From: an uncultured Bacteroides sp.
Lineage (GTDB): Bacteria; Bacteroidota; Bacteroidia; Bacteroidales; Bacteroidaceae
Length of the DNA stretch: 64,000 bases
Reading direction: 5' to 3'
Assembly (NCBI GenBank): GCA_947038155.1
Contig: CAMQVH010000010.1
Coordinates: forward strand, 33,222 to 97,221
Shown: in pieces, positions 1 through 8,688 of the stretch
Layout: the number at the start of each line of letters is the position of its first letter
Position numbering within the stretch: the first letter of the stretch is position 1
The notes under the pieces: model-generated
What the model saw: only the letters and a program-made list of their open reading frames with translations
Databases searched by the model: none
Told to the model about the DNA's origin: nothing
Program-made: the position numbers and the translations under genes

Positions 1-151
1 CGACTATCTGAAGATACAGGAGAAACTAAGTCCGAAAAGCCGGCAGGTTTACGATGAAATCCGTAGCTTCTTCCCTGTCTTCACCAATGACACACCTAAA
101 TATAAAGAGATAGAAGCTATGATAGCTTATCTCAAAAAAGAAAATAAATAA
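1..151 (+). CDS. Aromatic amino acid ammonia-lyase (HAL/TAL family), C-terminal end only
   Basis: The frame starting at base 2 is open from the window edge to TAA at 149-151, giving the last 49 residues of a protein. The tail has a segment reading YDEIRSFFPVFTND, close to my memory of the C-terminus of Flavobacterium tyrosine ammonia-lyase (YDEIRNIIPTFKED in the same place), preceded by the same IDYL-type helix. The family uses an MIO cofactor to remove ammonia from Tyr, Phe or His; the active site lies outside the window. The stop is one base from the next ATG, so it belongs to the pigment operon, where it would supply coumarate or cinnamate as the aryl starter. Tyr versus His specificity cannot be told from this fragment. 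Confidence 0.7.
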   Translation, partial: DYLKIQEKLSPKSRQVYDEIRSFFPVFTNDTPKYKEIEAMIAYLKKENK

Positions 152-152
152 G

Positions 153-881
153 ATGAAATACGCATTAGTAACCGGTGGAAGCCGAGGTATCGGTCGTGCC
201 GTCAGTTGCAAACTGGCGGAAATGGGCTACTTTATACTTATCAATTATCAGAGTAACGACGCGGAAGCGGAAAAGACATTGCAATCAGTACGGGAGAAAG
301 GGAGCGACGGCGAATTGATGAAGTTCGACGTCACTGATTCCGAAGCGATTGCCGTTGCTTTAGGCAACTGGTCTTCACTGCATCCCGACGAATATATCGA
401 AGTGCTGGTCAATAATGCGGGCATCCGCAAAGACAACCTGATGTTATGGATGACGGGCGAAGAATGGAGTAAAGTGCTCGACATCAGCCTGAACGGTTTC
501 TTCCATGTGACACAGCCTTTATTGAAGAACATGTTGGTGAAACGCTACGGGCGTATCGTGAATATCGTATCCCTGTCGGGCATCCAGGGAATGCCGGGAC
601 AAACCAATTACTCGGCAGCCAAAGGCGGCGTGATTGCCGCAACCAAAGCGCTGGCACAGGAAGTAGCCAAGAAGAAAGTGACAGTCAACGCGGTGGCTCC
701 GGGATTTATCCGCACGGACATGACAGAAGGTATTGACGAAAACGAATGGAAGAAGCATATCCCGGCGGGACGTTTCGGAACTCCGGAAGAAGTGGCCGAC
801 CTGGTCGGTTTCCTGGCATCTCCGGCATCATCCTACATCACGGGAGAGGTGATTTCCATCAACGGCGGACTATATACTTAA
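153..881 (+). CDS. 3-ketoacyl-ACP reductase, FabG-like SDR
   Basis: A 242-residue classical short-chain dehydrogenase. The Rossmann motif GGSRGIG is at residues 8-14, NNAG at 87-90, and the catalytic set is N114, S140, Y153 and K157 (YSAAK). It ends with the usual ITGEVISINGG substrate/cofactor-loop signature. Known family role: NADPH reduction of the beta-keto group on an ACP-bound chain. Inside this cluster it would act after each ketosynthase round, before dehydration to the polyene. The length is normal. The ATG follows the preceding stop by one base, which supports translational coupling. It is probably dedicated to the pigment pathway and separate from the fatty-acid fabG, which is not in this window. 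Confidence 0.9.
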   Translation: MKYALVTGGSRGIGRAVSCKLAEMGYFILINYQSNDAEAEKTLQSVREKGSDGELMKFDVTDSEAIAVALGNWSSLHPDEYIEVLVNNAGIRKDNLMLWMTGEEWSKVLDISLNGFFHVTQPLLKNMLVKRYGRIVNIVSLSGIQGMPGQTNYSAAKGGVIAATKALAQEVAKKKVTVNAVAPGFIRTDMTEGIDENEWKKHIPAGRFGTPEEVADLVGFLASPASSYITGEVISINGGLYT

Positions 882-909
882 AAACAAAAGCATAGAATAG
901 ACTAAAATA

Positions 910-2133
910 ATGAAAAGAGTTGTTATCACGGGAATGGGGATTTATTCTTGCATCGGCAAGAACCTGGATGAAGTAAAAGACTCACTATACAATGGGAAAT
1001 CGGGCATCGGCATAGACCCGGTACGGAAAGAACTAGGTTATTTTTCCGCACTTACAGGTATTTTGGAACGTCCCGACCTGAAAAAGTTACTGGACCGGCG
1101 CAAACGTCATTGCCTGCCGGAACAGGGAGAATATGCTTATCTCGCGACGTTAGAGGCTTTCCGCAATGCCGGCATTGATGAAGCTTTCCTCGAAAGCAAC
1201 GAAGTCGGCATCCTGTACGGCAACGACAGCAGTGCCGCCCCTGTCATCAATGCGGTGGACATTATCCGTGAAAAGAAGAATACGGCACTAGTCGGTTCTG
1301 GTTCCATCTTCCAGTCGATGAACTCTACCGTGACAATGAACCTGTCTGTCATTTTCAAGCTAAGGGGTGTCAATTTTACCATCGCAGGAGCCTGCGCCAG
1401 CGGTTCGCATGCCATCGGTATGGGATATCTGCTTATCAAATCGGGATTGCAGGACTGTATCTTATGCGGCGGCGCGCAGGAAGTGAACCCGTATGCCGTA
1501 GGTAGTTTTGACGGGTTAAGCGCTTTCTCCACCCAGGAAGCAGAACCGGAAAAGGCTTCGAAACCTTTCGATAAGCGACGGGACGGACTGATACCAAGCG
1601 GTGGAGCCGCCAGTCTGGTGCTCGAAAGCTACGAATCTGCCGTGAAAAGAGGCGCGCCTATTCTGGCTGAAGTGGTCGGATACGGTTTTTCATCCAATGG
1701 TGAACATATTTCCGTACCGAATGTAGACGGACCCAGGCGTTCTTTGCAAATGGCAATCAAGGATGCAGGTATTGCGCTCGAACGTATCAAATATATCAAT
1801 GCGCACGCCACTTCAACCCCGGTAGGCGACTTGAACGAAGCGAAAGCCATCGCGGAAGTATTTGCCGGACACCGCCCATATGTAGCTTCCACCAAGTCCA
1901 TGACAGGACATGAGATGTGGATGGCGGGTGCCAGTGAGGTAATCTACTCCACCCTGATGATGAACAACAGTTTCATCGCTCCCAATCTCAACTTTGAGGA
2001 GCCGGACGAAGCCTCGGCGCAGTTGAACATTCCGGCGCAACGGGTAGACTTGGAGTTCGACACGTTCCTGTCCAACTCCTTCGGATTCGGTGGAACCAAT
2101 TCCACTCTGATAGTGCGTAAATTCAATAAATAA
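910..2133 (+). CDS. Beta-ketoacyl-ACP synthase (KAS I/II type)
   Basis: A 407-residue condensing enzyme with a complete Cys-His-His triad: C162 in GACASGSH, H299 in NAHATSTP and H334 in KSMTGHE. The C-terminal NSFGFGGTN loop is present. It carries out decarboxylative condensation of malonyl-ACP with the growing chain. The order ketoreductase, ketosynthase, ACP matches the core of aryl-polyene and flexirubin clusters. It is the first of three catalytically complete ketosynthases in the operon, so a division of labour (priming versus elongation) is likely; which step this copy performs cannot be read from sequence. Confidence 0.9.
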   Translation: MKRVVITGMGIYSCIGKNLDEVKDSLYNGKSGIGIDPVRKELGYFSALTGILERPDLKKLLDRRKRHCLPEQGEYAYLATLEAFRNAGIDEAFLESNEVGILYGNDSSAAPVINAVDIIREKKNTALVGSGSIFQSMNSTVTMNLSVIFKLRGVNFTIAGACASGSHAIGMGYLLIKSGLQDCILCGGAQEVNPYAVGSFDGLSAFSTQEAEPEKASKPFDKRRDGLIPSGGAASLVLESYESAVKRGAPILAEVVGYGFSSNGEHISVPNVDGPRRSLQMAIKDAGIALERIKYINAHATSTPVGDLNEAKAIAEVFAGHRPYVASTKSMTGHEMWMAGASEVIYSTLMMNNSFIAPNLNFEEPDEASAQLNIPAQRVDLEFDTFLSNSFGFGGTNSTLIVRKFNK

Positions 2134-2153
2134 TAGATTAAAAGAGAAACCAT

Positions 2154-2405
2154 ATGACAAACGAAGAAATCATCGAGAAAATAAGAACCACTCTGGCAGA
2201 AGAGTTTGAAGTAGACATCGACGTCATCCAGCCGGACGCACCGCTAATGGAGACTCTCGAACTGGACAGCCTGGACTTGGTCGACATGGTGGTACTGGTA
2301 GAAAAGAATTTCGGATTTAACGTGACCGGACAGGATTTTGCCGGTATCAAGACCTTCCAGGACTTCTACAATCTTGTTATTACCCGTATGCAGGAAGCTA
2401 AATAA
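2154..2405 (+). CDS. Acyl carrier protein 1 of the pigment cluster
   Basis: An 83-residue acidic helical protein with the phosphopantetheine attachment site LELDSLD; the modified serine is S39. Size and predicted helix pattern are those of a stand-alone type II ACP. It would carry the growing aryl-polyene chain for the neighbouring ketosynthase and ketoreductase. It lies 20 bases after the ketosynthase and 2 bases before the acyltransferase gene. A second, different ACP lies at 7099, so the pathway probably uses two carriers, for example one for starter and one for extension; this assignment is inference. Confidence 0.93.
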   Translation: MTNEEIIEKIRTTLAEEFEVDIDVIQPDAPLMETLELDSLDLVDMVVLVEKNFGFNVTGQDFAGIKTFQDFYNLVITRMQEAK

Positions 2406-2407
2406 GT

Positions 2408-3349
2408 ATGTCAACGTGGAAAGGCAAAACCAGAGGTGGAACATTCGGATACTTATTCTTTATTTATTTGATTAAGTATCTGGGCATCACTGCCGCTTAT
2501 ATTTTCTTGAGCCTGGTAGTCCTCTATTTTATACCGTTCGCCCCGAAAGCGACGAAAAGCACCTGGTTTTATGCCCGCCACATCCTGAAATACAGCCGGA
2601 TACGTTCTGTGGGAATGTTGCTGCGCAACTATTACCGGCTGGGACAGATTCTGATTGACAAGGTAGCCATCGGCAACGGGAAAGCAGACCGGTACCGGTT
2701 TGAGTTTGAACGATATCCGGAGTTTCTGCGGTTATTGGACAGCGAACAGGGAGTGATTATGATTGGCGCCCATGTGGGAAACTGGGAAATAGGCGTTCCT
2801 TTCTTTGATGATTACGGAAAGAAAATCAATATCGTGATGTACGATGCCGAGCATCGCAAAATCAAGGAGATGTTGGAGAAAAACGGGCGGGAGAAGGAAT
2901 ACAAGATTATTCCTGTCAATGAAGACAATCTGACACACGTTTTCCGCATCACCGAAGCGTTGAACAAAAAAGAATATGTCTGTTTTCAAGGCGACCGCTA
3001 CCTGAATAAGGAAAAGCTACTGACAGGCAGATTGTTGGGACAGGAAGCCCCCTTCCCTGCCGGACCTTTTCTGCTGGCTTCGCGAATGAAAGTACCTGTC
3101 GTGTTTTATTTCGCCATGCGGGAACCGGGAAGAACGTACCGTTTTCATTTCATCGTGGCGGAGCCGGTGGTACGAAACAAAGATAAGAAAGCGGAGACTG
3201 CTCTGCTCGAACAATATACCATTGCCTTGGAACAGATACTAAAGCGTTATCCGGAACAATGGTTTAATTATTACCCCTTCTGGGAACCTGCCGGAAAGCA
3301 GTCACCAGATTCAAAAGAAAGACAAAAAGATGCAACAGAACAGATATGA
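2408..3349 (+). CDS. LpxL-like lysophospholipid/lipid A acyltransferase family protein
   Basis: A 313-residue protein with one N-terminal membrane segment (about 16-43) and the LABLAT-type catalytic motif H-x4-E at H122-E127 (HVGNWE). Later conserved blocks include FQGDR and a PAGPFLLA segment. The family transfers acyl chains from acyl-ACP to lipid A or related lipids at the inner membrane. Sitting in a polyene cluster directly behind an ACP, it is a good candidate for moving the finished aryl-polyene chain from ACP onto a lipid anchor. The start at 2408 follows the ACP stop by two bases. It differs from housekeeping LpxL only by context, so the acceptor is unknown. Confidence 0.85.
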   Translation: MSTWKGKTRGGTFGYLFFIYLIKYLGITAAYIFLSLVVLYFIPFAPKATKSTWFYARHILKYSRIRSVGMLLRNYYRLGQILIDKVAIGNGKADRYRFEFERYPEFLRLLDSEQGVIMIGAHVGNWEIGVPFFDDYGKKINIVMYDAEHRKIKEMLEKNGREKEYKIIPVNEDNLTHVFRITEALNKKEYVCFQGDRYLNKEKLLTGRLLGQEAPFPAGPFLLASRMKVPVVFYFAMREPGRTYRFHFIVAEPVVRNKDKKAETALLEQYTIALEQILKRYPEQWFNYYPFWEPAGKQSPDSKERQKDATEQI

Positions 3350-4424
3350 CAAAGAGCCGTTGACAGCGGTAGAAGCTCAACGCCTGGCACAGGAAATAGC
3401 TTTCGGCCCCATTGTATTTCAGGTATCGCGATTGATGCTTAAATTCGATATTTTCCAGTTACTTGCGGACCACCGGAACGGACGGACGCAGGAAGAAATC
3501 AGCAAGGCTTGCGGACTGTCTTCCTATGCCGCACAAGTGTTATTGGAAGCATCGTTGACAATCGGAACGGTGTTGCTGCGCGAAGGTCGGTACTCACTCG
3601 CCAAAGCCGGATGGTTCCTGCTTAATGACAAGATGGTGCATGTCAACATGGACTTTAACCATGATGTCAATTATCTGGGTATGTTCCATCTTGAAGAAGC
3701 TCTGACCAACGGACGCCCCGAAGGGCTGAAAGTATTCGGAGAATGGAGTACGATTTATGAAGGATTGTCCAGTCTGCCGTCACAAGTACAGAAGAGTTGG
3801 TTTGGTTTCGACCACTATTATTCGGATTGCTCGTTTGACGAAGCACTGGCTATCGTTTTCGCCCGTCATCCCAAGACTTTGTTGGACGTAGGCGGCAATA
3901 CCGGCCGTTGGGCAACAAAATGTGTAGGCTATGACGCCGCAGTGGAAGTGACCATCATGGACCTGCCGCAACAACTGGAGATGATGCGCCAACAGACCCA
4001 AGAACTGCCCGGAGCAGCACGTATCCACGGGCACGGAGCTAACCTGCTCGACCCGAAAGTTCCTTTCCCCACGGGATTCGACGCCATCTGGATGAGCCAG
4101 TTCCTCGATTGCTTCTCGGAAGAAGAAGTGACCAGCATACTGACACGTGCCGCCCGCTCTATGGACAAAGAAAGCCGGCTCTATATCATGGAGACTTTCT
4201 GGAACCGGCAGAAGTTTGATACAGCCGCCTACTGCCTGACGCAAATCAGCCTCTACTTCACAGCAATGGCAAACGGCAACAGCAAGATGTACCATTCGGA
4301 CGACATGAAACGATGCATCGAAGCAGCCGGACTGGAAATAGAAGAAATGCACGACCACCTGGGAATGGGACACAGTATCGTACAGTGCAAACTGAAAACT
4401 ACCACAGAAAATAATGCGGATTAA
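3330..4424 (+). CDS. SAM-dependent methyltransferase with winged-helix N-terminus (O-methyltransferase-like)
   Basis: A 364-residue protein. Residues 20-100 look like the winged-helix dimerisation domain of plant- and polyketide-type O-methyltransferases. SAM motif I is DVGGNTG at 186-192, followed by an acidic second motif (VTIMDLPQQ). The gene overlaps the acyltransferase by 20 bases, supporting co-translation. Aryl polyenes and flexirubins are commonly methylated on or beside the phenol ring, so ring O- or C-methylation is the simplest role; that is inference. The family does not by itself fix O versus C chemistry. Confidence 0.82.
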   Translation: MQQNRYDKEPLTAVEAQRLAQEIAFGPIVFQVSRLMLKFDIFQLLADHRNGRTQEEISKACGLSSYAAQVLLEASLTIGTVLLREGRYSLAKAGWFLLNDKMVHVNMDFNHDVNYLGMFHLEEALTNGRPEGLKVFGEWSTIYEGLSSLPSQVQKSWFGFDHYYSDCSFDEALAIVFARHPKTLLDVGGNTGRWATKCVGYDAAVEVTIMDLPQQLEMMRQQTQELPGAARIHGHGANLLDPKVPFPTGFDAIWMSQFLDCFSEEEVTSILTRAARSMDKESRLYIMETFWNRQKFDTAAYCLTQISLYFTAMANGNSKMYHSDDMKRCIEAAGLEIEEMHDHLGMGHSIVQCKLKTTTENNAD

Positions 4425-4425
4425 G

Positions 4426-4860
4426 ATGAACAGGGAAGCTATCATACACGGAGAAGGAATACTCGGACTGATTCCGCAACGCCCGCCTATTGTCATGGTG
4501 GACAGTTTCTTCGGCATTGAAGAGAACTGTTCATATTCCGGACTGACCGTCACGCCCGATAATATATTCTGCGAAGCAGGAAAACTGCAAGAACCGGGAA
4601 TCATCGAGCACATCGCCCAATCGGCAGCCGCACGTATCGGGTTTATCTACACCCGGCAAGGCGCACAGGTTCCGCTAGGCTTTATCGGTTCGGTGGACAA
4701 ACTCAGGATTTATGATTTACCGGAAGTGGGAATGAAGCTATTTACCGAGATTACCGTCGTGCAGGAAGTATTCGATATTACCCTGATTGCCGCACAAGTA
4801 AAAGCCGATGAGAAGTTGATAGCCGAATGTCGGATGAAAATATTTATCAAGAAAGAATGA
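4426..4860 (+). CDS. Hot-dog fold 3-hydroxyacyl-ACP dehydratase, ApeP/FabZ-like
   Basis: About 144 residues from the ATG at 4426; an alternative ATG at 4414 adds four residues and overlaps the methyltransferase stop. The N-terminal IPQRPPIVMVD strand and the EPGIIEHIAQSAA helix correspond to the LPHRYPFLLVD and central-helix segments of FabZ-like enzymes. The canonical HFPGxPxxPG segment is replaced by a CEAGKLQEPG version, as I remember for the ApeP-type dehydratases of aryl-polyene clusters. It would dehydrate the 3-hydroxyacyl-ACP to build the conjugated chain, possibly as a heterodimer with the second dehydratase at 11589. The pairing is inference. Confidence 0.78.
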   Translation: MNREAIIHGEGILGLIPQRPPIVMVDSFFGIEENCSYSGLTVTPDNIFCEAGKLQEPGIIEHIAQSAAARIGFIYTRQGAQVPLGFIGSVDKLRIYDLPEVGMKLFTEITVVQEVFDITLIAAQVKADEKLIAECRMKIFIKKE

Positions 4861-5300
4861 AACGGAAAGCAACTCAACATACACCCGCTCTGACCAACCG
4901 GACTACATTCAAAGTACGGTTCAGCGAAATAGATTCCATGCAAATCGTATGGCACGGTGAGTACGTGCGTTATTTTGAAGACGGAAGGGAAGCCTTCGGC
5001 AAGCAGTACGGTCTGGATTATATGAGTATTTACCGCGAAGGGTACATGGTTCCCATTGTCGACTTGACCTGCCAGTTCAAGCAGTCGTTATCTTTCGGTG
5101 AAGAGGCAATTGTCGAGACACGCTATATCGCCTGCGAAGCCGCCAAGATAAAGTTCGAATATGTTATCTATCGGGCTAGCGACCAGAGCGTAGTAGCTAC
5201 CGGAAGCACAATGCAAGTATTCCTGAACCTGAATAAAGAACTGGAACTTATTAATCCGCCGTTTTATATGGAATGGAAAAAGAAATGGAACATTCTCTGA
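4857..5300 (+). CDS. 4HBT-type acyl-CoA/ACP thioesterase
   Basis: A 147-residue hot-dog protein when started at ATG 4857, which overlaps the previous stop in an ATGA junction; a longer reading from 4827 is possible but would overlap by 34 bases. The segment FSEIDSMQIVWHGEYVRYFEDGRE matches the YbgC/4-hydroxybenzoyl-CoA thioesterase signature, with the Asp and His in their usual positions (motif about residues 23-45). The role would be hydrolysis of a thioester, either proofreading stalled intermediates or releasing product. The equivalent gene is regular in aryl-polyene clusters. It ends inside the start of the next ketosynthase gene. Confidence 0.85.
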   Translation: MKRKATQHTPALTNRTTFKVRFSEIDSMQIVWHGEYVRYFEDGREAFGKQYGLDYMSIYREGYMVPIVDLTCQFKQSLSFGEEAIVETRYIACEAAKIKFEYVIYRASDQSVVATGSTMQVFLNLNKELELINPPFYMEWKKKWNIL

Positions 5301-7081
5301 ACATATATATTACAGCTCATACGCTTATTACTTCGCTGGGCTTCGGCATACAGGAAAATACGGAAGCTATCCGTGCCTGCCGGAGTGGTATCCGCATTCA
5401 GGAGGCCGGACGGATATCCGACAGCCCGCTATTGGCAGGTATGATTGACGCTGCCGAATTGGAAAGACGGGCGAAACAGATGCAGATAACGGATTATACC
5501 CGTATGGAACAACTATTTATCTTGGCTGTTCAAGAGGTGATTTCCCAGTCGGGAGCCAGTCTCCGTGAACCGGATTGTGCCTTACTGCTCTCTACGACAA
5601 AAGGGAATGTCGATTTATTAAGTAAGCAGGTTGCTTCGGACGAACTGGTTGCTCCGGGTGAATCGAACGGTTCGTCTATACAGCTTCCAACGGACAGTCC
5701 TGCCTTTCTTTGGAAAATGGCGGAGCGAATCGGCAACTTTTTCGGAGCCTGCAATCAGGTAGACGTCATTTCCAATGCCTGCATATCAGGAGTTTCGGCA
5801 CTCATTGTAGCCAAAAGGCAGATAGAATCGGGACGTTACAAACGGGTCATCGTTGCCGGTGGAGATATTCTGTCTCATTTTATCACCAGCGGATTCCTGT
5901 CTTTCCGGTCTGTCAGCGCACAGCGCTGCCGACCTTACGATATCCGACGGGACGGATTGAGCTTGGGTGAAGCCTGCGGAGCCGTTCTTTTAGAAACTCA
6001 AGGAAACACCAACGATATTATTCTCTCCGGTGGAGCTGTCAGCAATGATGCCAACCACATATCCGGTCCTTCCCGAACGGGAGACGGACTGGCACTAGCT
6101 ATCAGTCAGGCAATGGAAGAAGCCGGAGTAACTCCCGGAGACATCAGCTTTATCAATGCACACGGGACAGCTACCGTTTATAATGATGAAATGGAATCCA
6201 AAGCTATCCATCTGGCAGGATTATCAACAGTTCCGGTGAATAGTTTGAAGCCTTATTTCGGACATACGTTAGGAGCTTCGGGTATTATTGAAACTATTCT
6301 TTGTATGGAGCAGTTGAAAACAGGAATACTTTACGGGACTTTAGGATACGAAACACTTGGTGTCCCTATGCCTGTCGCCGTCTATGGCACGCATCAACCG
6401 ATGCCGATGAAATGTTGCGTCAAGACCGCTTCCGGTTTCGGCGGATGCAATGCCGCAGTTGTATTATCTCTTCCTGCCGCTCGTCGCCGCCAAAAACAAG
6501 TTCCTTTTTCCAAGGCACTCACCGAATCTGTGAACAGTATCACTATCAGACCGGGAGTAGTAGAACATGACGGAACAGTCATATTCAACTCTTCAGAGAC
6601 GGACTTTGCACCGTTTATCCGGGAAGCCTATAAGAACTTGGGAGACAACAATATGAAGTTCTATAAAATGGATGACCTGTGTAAACTGGGATACGTGGCT
6701 GCCGGCTACTTATTGAAAGAAACTGATTATCAGCCGGAAGAGATTGGAATTATTCTTGCCAACGCTTCTTCATCGCTGGATACGGACTGCAAACATCAGA
6801 CCCTTATCAGCAAGGAAGGAGACAAAGCCGCCAGTCCTGCCGTATTTGTCTATACGCTCCCCAATGTAGTGCTGGGTGAGATTTGCATCCGGCATAAGAT
6901 AAAGGGAGAGAATACTTTCTTTGTCTGTCCGCATTACGAGCCTGATTCTTTAGAGGATTACGCACGTATCGTAATGGCTAAAGGGAAGTTGCGCACCTGC
7001 ATCATAGGCTGGTGCGAACTGATGGACGGACAATATCAGGCAGAATTTAAACAACTTACTAATATATCAACGACTTATTAA
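5273..7081 (+). CDS. Long ketosynthase with an extra C-terminal KS-like half domain
   Basis: 602 residues, about 190 longer than a normal ketosynthase. Residues 10-395 form a full KS with C170 (NACISG), H297 (NAHGTAT) and H331 (FGHTLGAS). Residues about 405-600 resemble the N-terminal half of a second condensing enzyme (the segment IGIILANASSSLDTD is typical of the Ketoacyl-synt_2 type) with no visible catalytic Cys. The start could be 5273 or 5285 (MEHSLN); both overlap the thioesterase. The fused half may act as a built-in chain-length or dimerisation partner; this is inference. It is the second complete ketosynthase of the operon. Confidence 0.85.
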   Translation: MEKEMEHSLNIYITAHTLITSLGFGIQENTEAIRACRSGIRIQEAGRISDSPLLAGMIDAAELERRAKQMQITDYTRMEQLFILAVQEVISQSGASLREPDCALLLSTTKGNVDLLSKQVASDELVAPGESNGSSIQLPTDSPAFLWKMAERIGNFFGACNQVDVISNACISGVSALIVAKRQIESGRYKRVIVAGGDILSHFITSGFLSFRSVSAQRCRPYDIRRDGLSLGEACGAVLLETQGNTNDIILSGGAVSNDANHISGPSRTGDGLALAISQAMEEAGVTPGDISFINAHGTATVYNDEMESKAIHLAGLSTVPVNSLKPYFGHTLGASGIIETILCMEQLKTGILYGTLGYETLGVPMPVAVYGTHQPMPMKCCVKTASGFGGCNAAVVLSLPAARRRQKQVPFSKALTESVNSITIRPGVVEHDGTVIFNSSETDFAPFIREAYKNLGDNNMKFYKMDDLCKLGYVAAGYLLKETDYQPEEIGIILANASSSLDTDCKHQTLISKEGDKAASPAVFVYTLPNVVLGEICIRHKIKGENTFFVCPHYEPDSLEDYARIVMAKGKLRTCIIGWCELMDGQYQAEFKQLTNISTTY

Positions 7082-7098
7082 TAACATATCGACAACTT

Positions 7099-7380
7099 AT
7101 GGATAATTCAAATCAAACCCCAAGAGAACTGATGGACGAAGTGAAAGGTAAACTCATCAAAGAGTTAAACCTGGAAGAAATCACTCCGGAAGATATAGAC
7201 GACGAAGCACCCCTGTTCGGAGATGAAGGCCTTGGTCTTGACTCTATCGACGCCCTCGAAATCATACTGATTCTGGAACGTGAATATGGTATTAAAATAG
7301 AAAATCCGGGCGAAGGAAAGCAAATCTTCTATTCGGTACGCACACTGTCTGATTACATTGCAGCCAATCGTAAAGCCTGA
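7099..7380 (+). CDS. Acyl carrier protein 2 of the pigment cluster
   Basis: 93 residues with phosphopantetheine site GLGLDSIDALE; the modified serine is S49. It is longer and more acidic at the N-terminus than the ACP at 2154, and has the ERE-YGIKIENPGEGK loop typical of the second carrier in aryl-polyene clusters. It lies between two ketosynthase genes, 18 bases after one and 3 bases before the next. It probably shuttles extension intermediates or the aryl starter; the split of roles between the two ACPs is not shown by sequence. Confidence 0.92.
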   Translation: MDNSNQTPRELMDEVKGKLIKELNLEEITPEDIDDEAPLFGDEGLGLDSIDALEIILILEREYGIKIENPGEGKQIFYSVRTLSDYIAANRKA

Positions 7381-7383
7381 CGC

Positions 7384-8682
7384 ATGAAGATTTATGTCAC
7401 CGGACTGGGAGTTGTTTCGGGCATCGGCATCGGAGTTTCCGAAAACATAGAGGCTTTGAGACAAGGGAAACATGGCATCGGAAAAGTAACTCTTTTCCCG
7501 ACTGCCCTTGACGTGCCCGTATCCGAAGTGAAGCATAGCAATGAGGAACTGAAACAATTGCTGGGCATCCCTCCGCAACGGACTGTCTCACGCACAGCAT
7601 TGTTGGGAATGGTGGCGGCTAAAGAAGCACTGGAAGATGCCGGACTGAATCAGAGAACATTACAGCATGCACAGCAACCGTCTCAGCATACCCTACAGGA
7701 CTCACAGTATACCCAACAGGACACTCAGCATACACAGCAGGACTCTCAACCGTTACGTATCGGTTTTATTTCTGCAACTTCTGTCGGCGGCATGGATTTA
7801 AGCGAGCATTTCTATGAATCTTTCAAAGAGAATCCCGAACGGGGACGATTGCGTGAAGTCATCTCCCACGACTGCGGAGCCAGTACGGAACTGATTGCTT
7901 CCCACCTGGGTATCAACGATTTCATAACAACCATCAGTACCGCCTGTTCGTCAGCCGCCAACGCCATCATGCTGGGAGCAAGGATGATTAAACACGGGTT
8001 ATTGGATGCTGTCGTTGTCGGGGGAACGGACGCACTTTGCCGGTTCACACTGAACGGATTCAACTCTCTTATGATTCTGGATAAGGCACATTGCCGTCCC
8101 TTTGACCGTTCGCGTACAGGACTCAACCTCGGAGAAGGGGCAGGTTACTTAGTGCTTCAACCGGAAAGCTCACTCCGGCGAACTCCTTATTGCGAACTAA
8201 GCGGTTACGCCAATACAAACGAAGCCTATCACCAGACGGGAAGTTCTCCCGAAGGAGACGGCGCTTTTCTGTCAATGAGCGAAGCAATCGCTTCAAGCGG
8301 TATTTCTCCCGAAGAAATAGACTATATCAATGTGCATGGCACAGGCACTCCCGGCAACGATGCATCGGAAGGAATGGCATTACAGAGAATCTTCGGAGAG
8401 CACGTTCCACCGTTCAGTTCGGTGAAAGCCTTTATCGGACATACCTTAGGAGCTTCTGAAGGGATTGAAGCGGTATATTCCGTTCTTTCCATATATAAAG
8501 GTATGACTTACCCGAACCTGAACTTCACGGACGCGATGCCCGAAACGGGACTGATACCGGAAACGACTTTCCGGGAAGGAATCCCCGTCCGCCATGTATT
8601 ATCCAACTCTTTCGGTTTCGGTGGGAACGATTCATCGCTTCTCTTTTCTGCAACTAATATTCCGCAAGGAACGAACCTTTAA
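7384..8682 (+). CDS. Beta-ketoacyl-ACP synthase with a Gln-rich heptad insertion
   Basis: 432 residues with an intact Cys-His-His set: C188 in STACSSAA, then NVHGTGTPGND and FIGHTLGASE. The core is a normal KAS. Residues 94-121 are four imperfect seven-residue repeats of the form Q(H/Y)-x-x-Q-x-(S/T), an in-frame insertion on the surface between the first helix pair and the LRIGFISATS strand. The DNA repeat period is 21 bases (7663-7746). This is the third complete ketosynthase and it sits directly before the cysteine-less partner at 8689, so the two probably form a KS/chain-length-factor heterodimer, as in ApeO/ApeC-type pairs. Confidence 0.9.
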   Translation: MKIYVTGLGVVSGIGIGVSENIEALRQGKHGIGKVTLFPTALDVPVSEVKHSNEELKQLLGIPPQRTVSRTALLGMVAAKEALEDAGLNQRTLQHAQQPSQHTLQDSQYTQQDTQHTQQDSQPLRIGFISATSVGGMDLSEHFYESFKENPERGRLREVISHDCGASTELIASHLGINDFITTISTACSSAANAIMLGARMIKHGLLDAVVVGGTDALCRFTLNGFNSLMILDKAHCRPFDRSRTGLNLGEGAGYLVLQPESSLRRTPYCELSGYANTNEAYHQTGSSPEGDGAFLSMSEAIASSGISPEEIDYINVHGTGTPGNDASEGMALQRIFGEHVPPFSSVKAFIGHTLGASEGIEAVYSVLSIYKGMTYPNLNFTDAMPETGLIPETTFREGIPVRHVLSNSFGFGGNDSSLLFSATNIPQGTNL

Positions 8683-8688
8683 GTTATT

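Noticed and set aside
3780..4613. Long - strand frames inside the pigment operon
   Set aside because: They lie opposite well-supported enzymes and show no protein family features.
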